DNA of 54,562 bases from Neisseria sp. (GTDB lineage: Bacteria; Pseudomonadota; Gammaproteobacteria; Burkholderiales; Neisseriaceae): the NCBI RefSeq assembly GCF_030523955.1, contig NZ_JAUNHL010000016.1, positions 1 through 54,562 of the forward strand, written 5' to 3'. The notes below the pieces were generated by a model. That model was given only the letters and a program-made list of their open reading frames with translations, had not been told where the DNA came from and made no database searches. Made by a program: the position numbers and the translations under genes. Positions 47,774-54,562 of the stretch are shown one piece after another. Every line of letters begins with the position of its first letter. The stretch's first letter is position 1.

Positions 47774-49306
47774 TTATTTCATCATATTTTTAATCACGCC
47801 CATAATGCTGCGCGAAATCGCATTGGTGACTTGGCGGTTGATTTGGCTGCCCACCGAATCGGCCAAATCATAAGCCATGCCTTGGTTGGACTTTTTACGC
47901 CCGCCGAACAAACCGCCCAGAAGCCCGCCGACGATGCCGTCTTTTCCGGCAGCCTCTTTGGGCGCCGCTTCTTTGGCGGCAGGCCGGCTTTCTTCGGTTT
48001 TCGCATCATCCGGAGCAGTTTTGCCGGCCGCCAATTCCTGCAAAGCCTCGTAGGCGGAATAATTGTCGATCATGTCTTTATAGCCGGCATACAGCGGGTC
48101 TTTTTGGAACAAGGCATTGCGCTCTTCCGCCGCCAGCGGGCTCAACTGCGACTGCGGCGGCATGATGTTGGCACGCTGCACCGTGCCCGGCATCCCTTTT
48201 TCGTCCAAAAAAGACACCAAAGCTTCGCCCACGCCCAGCTCGGTAATCACCTCGGCTACTTTCAAATCAGGATTGCTGCGGAAAGTATCGGCGGCGGAGC
48301 GTACGGCTTTTTGGTCGCGCGGAGTAAAGGCACGCAGAGCGTGCTGAACACGGTTGCCGAGCTGCCCCAAAATGGTGTCGGGCAAATCGAGCGGATTTTG
48401 GGTAACGAAATACACGCCTACGCCTTTGGAACGGATGAGGCGCACCACCTGCTCCACCTGCTCCACCAACGCGGGCGCCGCGTTGTCGAACATCAGATGC
48501 GCTTCGTCGAAAAACATCACGAATTTGGGTTTGTCCAAATCGCCCACTTCCGGCAGCATTTCAAACAATTCGGCCAAAAACCACAACAAAAACGCGCTGT
48601 ACATACGCGGGCTGCGCATCAGCTTTTCAGAATTCAGGATATTGACCACGCCTTTGCCGTTTTCGGCCTGCATCCAGTCCTGCAGCTTCAGCGCGGGTTC
48701 GCCGAAAAAATGTTCGGCGCCTTCTCCCTCCAGCGTCAGCAGCTGGCGCTGAATGGCACCCACGCTGGTGGAAGACACATTGCCGTATTCTGCGCGGTAC
48801 TCTTTGGCATTGTCGGACACATGTTGCAGCATGCCGCGCAAATCTTTCAAATCAATCAGATGCCAGCCGTTGTCGTCGGCCACTTTGAACACCAGGTTCA
48901 GCAGCCCCTCCTGCGTTTCGTTCAGATTCATCAAACGGGCCAGCAGCATCGGGCCCATTTCCGAAACGGTAACGCGCACCGGAATACCGGTTTCTCCGTA
49001 CACATCCCAAAAGCGCACCGGAAACCCGCTCAAATAAGCATCGCCCAAAGCATATTCTGCGATGCGCTCGCCGATTTTACCGCTGCCGTCGCCGGCCTTG
49101 CCGATGCCGGACAAATCGCCTTTTACATCGGCCAGAAAAACAGGTATGCCCTGATTGCTGAACAATTCTGCCATTTTTCTCAGGGTCACGGTTTTGCCGG
49201 TACCGGTGGCGCCGGCAATCAGACCGTGGCGGTTGGCCATTTTGCCGATAATGTCTATCGGCTGTTTGTCGTTAACGGAAAATGCGACGGTAAACGGAGT
49301 GGTCAT
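47774..49306 (-). CDS. HerA-like ATPase (DUF853 family)
   Basis: 510 residues. Begins MTTPFTVAFSVNDKQPIDI; Walker A is GATGTGKTVTL (residues about 33-43), followed by ADVKGDLSGIG. Walker B is VMFFDEAHLMFD, then the arginine/sensor region GVGVYFVTQNPLDLPDTIL and LRAFTPRDQKAV. The C terminus is a Lys/Ala linker (TAPDDAKTEESRPAAKEAAPK) and a glycine-rich GLLGGLFGGRKK. The DUF853 group resembles HerA/FtsK translocases; its cellular role is not settled. Complete. Confidence 0.88.
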   Translation of the reverse strand: MTTPFTVAFSVNDKQPIDIIGKMANRHGLIAGATGTGKTVTLRKMAELFSNQGIPVFLADVKGDLSGIGKAGDGSGKIGERIAEYALGDAYLSGFPVRFWDVYGETGIPVRVTVSEMGPMLLARLMNLNETQEGLLNLVFKVADDNGWHLIDLKDLRGMLQHVSDNAKEYRAEYGNVSSTSVGAIQRQLLTLEGEGAEHFFGEPALKLQDWMQAENGKGVVNILNSEKLMRSPRMYSAFLLWFLAELFEMLPEVGDLDKPKFVMFFDEAHLMFDNAAPALVEQVEQVVRLIRSKGVGVYFVTQNPLDLPDTILGQLGNRVQHALRAFTPRDQKAVRSAADTFRSNPDLKVAEVITELGVGEALVSFLDEKGMPGTVQRANIMPPQSQLSPLAAEERNALFQKDPLYAGYKDMIDNYSAYEALQELAAGKTAPDDAKTEESRPAAKEAAPKEAAGKDGIVGGLLGGLFGGRKKSNQGMAYDLADSVGSQINRQVTNAISRSIMGVIKNMMK

Positions 49307-49464
49307 AATTTGAAATCCTCGGAAACAAAAGGCGATGGAAGATGCCGCATTTTAGCCGATATACATACCTCGGTTTGCAAAGATATGTTCAGACAGGCAT
49401 TTTCTAGTAAGCAAAGAGGAGCATGCCGAAGAACTCCCTCAAACAGACATGCCGTTTTTATCCA

Positions 49465-49495
49465 TGCCTGTCTGAAATTTTATTTCAGACAGGCA
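49465..49495. terminator. DUS inverted pair
   Basis: TGCCTGTCTGAA, 7 bases, TTCAGACAGGCA with flanking complementary bases; lies between the small RNA candidate and the HerA-like gene. Confidence 0.6.
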
Positions 49496-49512
49496 TTTGC
49501 CATAAAGCAAAT

Positions 49513-49607
49513 AAAAAAATGCACACATTCTTTTAGGAATGTGTGCCAAGTCTACAAAGGAGAAATAGAGGAGAAACTGCCGGAAAAGCGATATAACTTC
49601 TCCGACG
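49513..49607 (-). ncRNA. Candidate trans-acting small RNA with two anti-Shine-Dalgarno stretches
   Basis: About 95 nt. It starts near 49607 from the promoter at 49614-49642. The 5' part folds as CGGAGAAG / CTTTTCCG (8 bp, one G-U) around a TTATATCG loop. A single-stranded pyrimidine-rich stretch follows with TTTCTCCTC and TTTCTCCTTTG, both complementary to ribosome-binding sites. It ends in a perfect 10-bp hairpin, GCACACATTC-CTAAAA-GAATGTGTGC, then A and seven T. This layout (5' stem, anti-SD seeds, terminator with U tail) is that of Hfq-dependent sRNAs and recalls the neisserial sibling sRNAs NmsR/RcoF that repress metabolic genes by seeds of this kind. That homology is from memory and unproven. 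Only one copy is seen here. Confidence 0.6.
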
Positions 49608-49613
49608 GTTGTT

Positions 49614-49642
49614 ATTTTCTACCATTTTTTGCCTTGCGTCAA
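49614..49642 (-). promoter_or_regulatory. Promoter of the small RNA candidate
   Basis: TTGACG (-35), exactly 17 bases, GAAAAT (-10). The -35 matches five of six positions, the -10 four of six. Confidence 0.6.
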
Positions 49643-49727
49643 TGTTGTTTTGTTTCAATTTAAAAATACGGCGGATTTTGTTCCGCGCTTGCAACATTTT
49701 TCAGACAGGCATTGCCCGAATCCGCTT

Positions 49728-51068
49728 TCAAAGCTGCAATTTCCTGGCTAAAGCGGCCGCAGCGTCCGCACGCTCGCGCCGGCTGCCTTCCGTCTGCCCG
49801 GTATTCAAAGAAGACCATTTGGGCTGGTTTCTCGCTTTGCCCAGTTCGCCGGGCAGACGCGAGGGCTGCCACGGAGTTTGCCCGCTGATAAGCCGGATTT
49901 GGCTTTGCGCCGCATGTCCGCGCTTTTGCAGCGCAAAGAGCAAATCCAATGCGCGGGCGGCCAAAAGAGTGAGGCTTTCCGGATCGATATACAGCGTTTG
50001 CCTGCCGCTCAGTTTGTCGGAAATATCCTGCATATTCGGCAATACGCCGCCCAAAATGCCGCCGATGGCGGTGCCCAGGCCCAGCGAGCCGCCCAGTGTC
50101 ACCATATCTACGCCAAGTCCGATTAAAGCGCCGGTGGCGGCACCGGTGCCGGTGCGGATGCCGTAGGTTTTGAGCAGGTCGGCATCGAACGGGTCTTGCC
50201 GGAATTCCTGCAAAACCCATTCTCCGCTGTCGATTTCGTCATGGTAAAAGCGGTAGTTTTGAAACAATTGCTGCTGAAACGTGCGTTCGAGCTGGCGTAC
50301 GGCGGCCTGCATTTTGGCCAGAACATGCTCGGGCGGGTCGTTTTCGTCGATCTCCTGTTTGTAGGCGGCCACATCGAGCAGGAAATGGGCGATGTCGCGG
50401 CGGGAATCGGCATCAAGCCTGGCCCACTCGCGCCGGCGCATGTCCGCCAGATTGTCCAGCATGCCGCGATCGGGCAGCATGGTGGCCAGATTATCCCACA
50501 GGCGCAACTCGCCTTCGAAATCGAAGGCAACGGTGTCGAAGCCGCTGTATACATGCAGGCCGCGGCGCGCCAGCATGGTGGTCCATTCGGTCAAATCGCG
50601 CCCGTCGGTGAAGTTGAACACCGGCATTACCGGCTTGGCACACCATGAAAGTACGGTCAGCTCGTCTTTATATTTGTTCAGCACCGGCTCGCGCGCATCG
50701 ATGACATACAGCGCCATATCGCTTTGCAGCAGCTGGCGCAGCACTTTGGCTTCTTGGTTGAAATCGCCGGCGGCTTCGGCGCTGTCGAGAAACTGCTGCA
50801 GCCTCTCTATACCGTCGCTGCGTGGGGACGTATGGTTTTCCAGCCAATCCAGCACGCCGCCGGCATCTTCCAAACCGGGCGTATCATAAAGGCGCACCAG
50901 AGTCTGCGCGCCGTTGCTGATGAGCGCTTCTTCCACATGGCGCGTGGTGGAGGGTGCGTTTTTCACTTCGCCGAACCGGCTGTCGCGCAACAAAGTGCGC
51001 AAAAGCGAGGTTTTGCCGGTATTGGTGTGGCCGACCACGGCCAATGATAAAGGGATTTCGGTTGTCAT
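49728..51068 (-). CDS. GTPase with DUF3482 domain
   Basis: 446 residues. N-terminal Ras-like GTPase: G1 loop GHTNTGKTSLLRTL, G3 DTPGLED. G4 reads NFTDGRD in the position where NKxD is expected, so guanine specificity is uncertain. The C-terminal half is the DUF3482 region (ERTFQQQLFQNYRFYHDEID; a glycine-rich GTGAATGALIGLGVDMVTLGGSLGLG that could insert in a membrane). It lies 40 bp after the DUF2868 gene on the same strand; these two families are regularly adjacent, so they probably work together at the inner membrane. Function unknown. Confidence 0.85.
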   Translation of the reverse strand: MTTEIPLSLAVVGHTNTGKTSLLRTLLRDSRFGEVKNAPSTTRHVEEALISNGAQTLVRLYDTPGLEDAGGVLDWLENHTSPRSDGIERLQQFLDSAEAAGDFNQEAKVLRQLLQSDMALYVIDAREPVLNKYKDELTVLSWCAKPVMPVFNFTDGRDLTEWTTMLARRGLHVYSGFDTVAFDFEGELRLWDNLATMLPDRGMLDNLADMRRREWARLDADSRRDIAHFLLDVAAYKQEIDENDPPEHVLAKMQAAVRQLERTFQQQLFQNYRFYHDEIDSGEWVLQEFRQDPFDADLLKTYGIRTGTGAATGALIGLGVDMVTLGGSLGLGTAIGGILGGVLPNMQDISDKLSGRQTLYIDPESLTLLAARALDLLFALQKRGHAAQSQIRLISGQTPWQPSRLPGELGKARNQPKWSSLNTGQTEGSRRERADAAAALARKLQL

Positions 51069-51108
51069 GTCGGATTGGAGGATAAAGATGTTTTCAGACA
51101 GGATCGGC

Positions 51109-52458
51109 TTATTCTTCCGGCCCGGCCAAGCGTTCTTGCTGGCTGACGCGCGGCGGGTTGAGCCACGGCAGGCCGCGCCCGTTCAAGGCCTGCTGCCATT
51201 GCGCGAGGCTTTCCTGCAAACCGTCCGGCGCGGGATGGCCGCACAAAAGCTGCACCACCGCGCCGCCTGCCGCCGCTTCGGCCAAGCCCGTGATTTGCCG
51301 CAGCACGCCGCGGTCGGGCACGGTGTGCGCACGCACGCCGATTAAAAGCTGCACCGGTTCGGCCTGCAGCCCGGCTTTGAGGGCGGCTACCGCATCGCGG
51401 TTGTCGGCACAGCCTTTGTCAAGCCATTCCTGCCCCAGAATATGCTTGAACCAATGTGCGTCCGGCCATGCGGTTTCTAGCATCACCGCCCATTTGGCCG
51501 CATGGTTCAGGCTGATTTTCGGCGCCACCGCAGCGATGCTTTCTTTTTGCGTATCCGCATCGACAACGCGTTTCTGCCATTGCTGGATGATATTCTGATA
51601 ATACGGTTTTTCCAAAGGCAGTGCGGCGGTTTCGCGCTTGGCCATGATTTTGCAGACCAACCAAGCGGCAACGCGCGGTACGATGCCGTAGCACACGATG
51701 CTGCCGATAAGCAGCCCGCCCCATTGGCGCGCGGTTTCCGTGCTGCTGGCCATCCGGCTGCCGAGCACCGCCTGTTCGTCCGGCACGGGAAAACCGAGCA
51801 AACCGGGCAGCCAGGCGAGCAGCTGCACCACCGATACCGACGCCGCATCGCTCAGCAAGGTACTCTCCCAGTTGAACGTATATTGGCGCACCAGCAGCAA
51901 TAATAATGCCGCCGCCAACATGCCGGCCAAAGCGGCCAGCCACAGGCGGTGGCCGGCTTGGCCGAGCCGCCAGCGGGTGGCCGGCTGCTGCCATTGGTCG
52001 TTATAGAGGCGCACAATGGCTTGGTTTACCGGATCGCCGCCGCGCAGCCATGCGGCGGGATTGGACAGAAAACCGGCGGGTTTGCGGCGCGGTATCAGCA
52101 TGGCGGCGCACCATACCGCCAGCATCAGCGTATGCAGGCCGAGCACGCCGGCGAGCAGGAAGAAAAAATTCAAGCCGCTCTGCTGCATCAGGCCGAACGT
52201 GCCGGAGAAACCGATAACCAGCCAAAGCGCCGCCGCGCCCGCGGCCAGCCAACCCGCCGTGAGGTCCACCCGGGCCAGCGTGTCCTGCAATTTGCGGTCG
52301 CTGTCTATCATCTGGGCGCGGCGGATGAGTTTTTCTTCATTGCTGCCTTCGGCCTGCCGCAATACATCGGTAATCGGCTGCGGGTCGGCCGCGAAAATAT
52401 AGCCGCGCTCCTGCAGCAGGCGCACAAGCTCGGCAAGTCGGATGGAAGGTTGTATCAT
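51109..52458 (-). CDS. DUF2868 membrane protein
   Basis: 449 residues. N-terminal cytoplasmic part (SIRLAELVRLLQERGYIFAADPQPITDVLRQAEGSNEEKLIRRAQ). Four or more membrane helices follow (WLAAGAAALWLVIGFSGTFGL; FFFLLAGVLGLHTLMLAVWCAAML; LWLAALAGMLAAALLLLLV; GGLLIGSIVCYGIVPRVAAWL). The C-terminal soluble domain (DAHWFKHILGQEWLDKG, PVQLLIGVRAHTVPDRGVLR) looks like a nucleotide-binding-type fold without a visible P-loop. Upstream partner of the DUF3482 GTPase. Role unknown. Confidence 0.8.
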   Translation of the reverse strand: MIQPSIRLAELVRLLQERGYIFAADPQPITDVLRQAEGSNEEKLIRRAQMIDSDRKLQDTLARVDLTAGWLAAGAAALWLVIGFSGTFGLMQQSGLNFFFLLAGVLGLHTLMLAVWCAAMLIPRRKPAGFLSNPAAWLRGGDPVNQAIVRLYNDQWQQPATRWRLGQAGHRLWLAALAGMLAAALLLLLVRQYTFNWESTLLSDAASVSVVQLLAWLPGLLGFPVPDEQAVLGSRMASSTETARQWGGLLIGSIVCYGIVPRVAAWLVCKIMAKRETAALPLEKPYYQNIIQQWQKRVVDADTQKESIAAVAPKISLNHAAKWAVMLETAWPDAHWFKHILGQEWLDKGCADNRDAVAALKAGLQAEPVQLLIGVRAHTVPDRGVLRQITGLAEAAAGGAVVQLLCGHPAPDGLQESLAQWQQALNGRGLPWLNPPRVSQQERLAGPEE

Positions 52459-52516
52459 TGTTTAACCGTGGGGTTGGAACACTCCGGAACAAGAGGGCGA
52501 TTTTAACATAAGGCAA

Positions 52517-52553
52517 AGCCTGTCTGAACACACTCCGTACTTTCAGACAGGCA
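52517..52553. terminator. DUS inverted pair behind aceK
   Basis: AGCCTGTCTGAA and TTCAGACAGGCA with a 13-base loop, 17 bp after the minus-strand aceK stop; likely terminator. Confidence 0.6.
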
Positions 52554-52569
52554 TCCTCATTGCGTACAG

Positions 52570-54336
52570 TCACACATCCGTCCTGTCCACCAATCCGGCC
52601 TCCGTTTTCTCCGGCCTAAAGCGCACAGATTGCGGATAAGGATAAAAATCATCCATCAGACCCTGCATCAGCCGCTCTTTTTTGCCCTGCCAGAATTCGG
52701 GCGTGAGCAATTCCTTATGGTGCTGCAAAAATACCTGCCGCACATCCGGCTCGCCAAGCAGAAACGGCCCGAACTCTTCGGGAAACACATCGCCTTTGTG
52801 CACCGGATACCACACTTCGCCCGACATTTCCATTTCGGGATTCGGTGCCGGCGGGATTTTGCGGAAGTTGCAGTCGGTCATGTATTCGATTTCGTCGTAG
52901 TCGTAGAAAATCACGCGGCCGAAACGGGTCATGCCGAAGTTTTTATACAGCATGTCGCCCGGAAAAATATTGGCGCTGGCCAGCTCTTTCAGCGCGAAAC
53001 CGTAATCGATGACCGCGGCGGCCTTTTCCGCCGGCAAAGCTTTTTGCATAAAGAGGTTGAGCGGTTTTAAACGGTATTCGATGTAAACGTGTTTGATGAC
53101 CACCCTGTCTTCCGTTTCCTCAATCTGGCTGGGCGCCAACGTGCGCATTTCCTCCAAAAACGCCCCGTCGCAACGCGACTTGGGCAGCGGCACATCGGAA
53201 AATTCCAGCGTATCCGCCATCCGCCCGACGCGGTCGTGCTTTTTCACCAACAGGTATTTTTGGCGCACATATTCCCGGTCGAAATCCTTGTTCGGCCCGA
53301 AGGTATCTTTAATCACCTTGAACACATAGGGAAACGAAGGCAGCGTAAACACGCTCATCACCAAGCCTTTCACGCCCGGCGCCAAAATGAATTTATCCTG
53401 CGAATTGCTAAGGTGTTGGGTGAACTCGCGCCAGAAGATGTTTTTACCCTGTTTGTGCAGGCCCAAAAGCGTGTAAAAATCGCCGTCGGAGCGCATCGGC
53501 AGCATTTCGCGCAAAAAGCGCACATAAGCGCTGGGCACAGGCATATCCACCAGAAAATATGCCCGCGCAAACGAAAACAGTACCGAAATCTGCTTCGGAT
53601 CGAACAGCGCCGCATCAATCTGCAGGCGGCCGGCGGCATTGTGGGTCACGGCCAGCGCAAACGGATATTTGCTGCTGCCGTTGACCATCATCCCCAAAAC
53701 ATAAGCCGATTTGTTGCGGTAAAACGCCGAGCTCAACACCTGTATATGCAGGTTCAATTCCTTAGGCGGCCATTCTTCTTTCAGATAATGCTTCGCCGCA
53801 CGCAGGATGCCGCCGATGTCTTCCCGCACGTTTTCAAACGGCACCGCCCAGCCGAAATAATGCAAAATCTTGCGCAAGCAGCCGCGCAACCCCTGCGTGT
53901 CGGGATAAAACGATTGGAAAATCGGCTCGTCCGAATCAATAAATTCGGTACTGGTGGCGGGCTTCACGAAAATAAACTGGTTATCGAAATACTCCTTGGC
54001 CAAAAGCTTGGTCGATACCGAATTGAAAAACGTTTCCGCCAATTCCGGCTGCTTGTGGTCTATCAGCAAGGCTATGTATTCCTTCTTCGCTGCCGCCCAT
54101 ACCTCGTCCGGCAGGCAGCCTGCATCCCATTTTTCTCGCAACACCGCCACTGCTTCCGCCACACGCTCGTCATACATTTGGATGCGCAAAGCCACCAGCT
54201 CCTGAATCCCCTTCCAATCCGCAGCCTCAAACAAAGCCTTCGCCTGTGCCGAGACGGCCCGGTAGAGCATGTAGTGGCGGTTGAACCCCGCCAGCATGGT
54301 TTCGGCCACGGCTTTGGCCGTTTCGTGTACGTTCAT
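52570..54336 (-). CDS. aceK: Isocitrate dehydrogenase kinase/phosphatase
   Basis: 588 residues. AceK phosphorylates isocitrate dehydrogenase to push carbon into the glyoxylate bypass, and removes the phosphate again, using one active site. Seen: the N-terminal regulatory helical domain (MNVHETAKAVAETMLAGFNR), the ATP-loop region APGVKGLVMSVFTLPSFPYVFKVIKD with the invariant Lys, the AceK-type insert DREYVRQKYLLVKKHDRVGRMADTLEF, and the metal/catalytic stretch VIDYGFALKELASANIFPGDML, FYDYDEIEY. GAAGGAAG lies 6 bases before the ATG. No aceA or aceB is in the window, so it is not in the enteric aceBAK arrangement. Confidence 0.95.
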   Translation of the reverse strand: MNVHETAKAVAETMLAGFNRHYMLYRAVSAQAKALFEAADWKGIQELVALRIQMYDERVAEAVAVLREKWDAGCLPDEVWAAAKKEYIALLIDHKQPELAETFFNSVSTKLLAKEYFDNQFIFVKPATSTEFIDSDEPIFQSFYPDTQGLRGCLRKILHYFGWAVPFENVREDIGGILRAAKHYLKEEWPPKELNLHIQVLSSAFYRNKSAYVLGMMVNGSSKYPFALAVTHNAAGRLQIDAALFDPKQISVLFSFARAYFLVDMPVPSAYVRFLREMLPMRSDGDFYTLLGLHKQGKNIFWREFTQHLSNSQDKFILAPGVKGLVMSVFTLPSFPYVFKVIKDTFGPNKDFDREYVRQKYLLVKKHDRVGRMADTLEFSDVPLPKSRCDGAFLEEMRTLAPSQIEETEDRVVIKHVYIEYRLKPLNLFMQKALPAEKAAAVIDYGFALKELASANIFPGDMLYKNFGMTRFGRVIFYDYDEIEYMTDCNFRKIPPAPNPEMEMSGEVWYPVHKGDVFPEEFGPFLLGEPDVRQVFLQHHKELLTPEFWQGKKERLMQGLMDDFYPYPQSVRFRPEKTEAGLVDRTDV

Positions 54337-54418
54337 TGTTTCTTCCTTCGTATGGGTTTGTTATGAGCATGTAGCCGCCTGTAACGATATGATGGTTTTA
54401 CCCTTTTTGCAAGCAAAA

Positions 54419-54446
54419 TGCCTGTCTGAATATTTTCAGACAGGCA
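54419..54446. terminator. DUS inverted pair upstream of aceK
   Basis: TGCCTGTCTGAA, 4 bases, TTCAGACAGGCA. Probably ends a gene lying beyond the right edge. Confidence 0.6.
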
Positions 54447-54508
54447 AAGACTTTTGCCGAACCGGCAGATGCGGATGCAGTTCAAGGCGCAGCAGCACGG
54501 CGGCCTAA

Positions 54509-54562
54509 TATAGTCATTTAAAATAAGAACGATACGGCGTTGCTGCGCCTTGCCGTACTATC
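54509..54562 (-). mobile_element. Correia-like element H, cut by the window edge
   Basis: TATAGTCATTTAAAATAAGA followed by GATACGGCGTTGCTGCGCC, matching the reverse-oriented copies; the rest is outside the window. A 21-bp stretch at 54468-54488 just before it recurs at 8232-8252. Confidence 0.78.

Larger units (their letters stand above)
49307..49727. other. Intergenic region holding the sRNA candidate and several DUS
   Basis: DUS at 49389-49400 (minus), an inverted DUS pair at 49465-49495, the candidate small RNA (49513-49607) with its promoter, and another DUS at 49700 just after the DUF3482 gene stop. No protein gene. Confidence 0.65.

Noticed and set aside
47831-49663. 610-codon plus-strand open frame opposite the HerA-like gene
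   Set aside because: Shadow frame; the minus strand has intact Walker A and B motifs.
53089-54366. 425-codon plus-strand open frame opposite aceK
   Set aside because: Antisense shadow of aceK; His/Gln/Arg-rich with no recognisable motif.

Overview
This window looks like a chromosomal segment of a Neisseria species. The clearest sign is the dispersed 12-mer TGCCTGTCTGAA and its reverse complement TTCAGACAGGCA, seen dozens of times, often as inverted pairs behind genes. It has the form of a neisserial DNA uptake sequence (DUS) in the TG dialect that I recall being reported for N. wadsworthii. Gene content agrees: a neisserial porin, lolB-ispE-tRNA-Gln-prs-rplY, pilF/pilG/pilD/coaE, a peroxiredoxin-glutaredoxin hybrid next to a lipoamide-dehydrogenase-like gene, and Correia-like small repeats. 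The exact species cannot be settled from the sequence alone.

Layout. 1-1571: 3' part of valS. 1787-6614: an AT-richer accessory block with a large TPR glycosyltransferase and two broken insertion sequences (IS630 type, IS110 type). 6774-8099: vanZ-like gene, a small unknown gene and yebC, all minus. 8344-9690: an RTX calcium-binding repeat gene between two 48-bp direct repeats, followed by a nested pair of Correia-like elements. 10075-18751: leuA (with an unusual in-frame N-terminal HTH extension), a methyltransferase, accB-accC, prmA and a degenerate M48-like membrane protein. 19429-20556: porin. 20714-21245: an IS630 remnant cut by a Correia-like element. 21489-26287: a complete three-gene type I secretion operon. 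26550-31912: housekeeping genes on the minus strand (rplY, prs, two tRNA-Gln, ispE, lolB, TPR protein). 32177-37423: plus-strand NUDIX hydrolase, mutM, acyltransferase, peroxiredoxin-glutaredoxin, flavoprotein. 37559-43115: minus-strand membrane protein, yacG, coaE, pilD, pilG, pilF. 43500-47692: plus-strand unknown gene, tyrosine phosphatase, suhB-like and a small acidic protein, with rsmE on the minus strand. 47774-54336: minus-strand HerA-like ATPase, a candidate small RNA, DUF3482 GTPase, DUF2868 membrane protein and aceK.

Connections. The RTX protein is a plausible substrate of the type I exporter about 12 kb away. The pil genes build type IV pili, which in Neisseria also take up DUS-marked DNA. 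accB-accC and the acyltransferase belong to lipid synthesis; lolB, prs and ispE form the classic neighbourhood. The mobile fraction is dominated by about 105-bp TATAGTC-ended elements. Two show insertion at TA directly: one lies inside another copy, and one splits an IS630 transposase whose frame is restored exactly when it is removed.

The most interesting unexplained items are the small RNA candidate at 49513-49607 with two anti-Shine-Dalgarno stretches, the HTH-LeuA fusion, the repeat-flanked RTX cassette and the Correia-like family.
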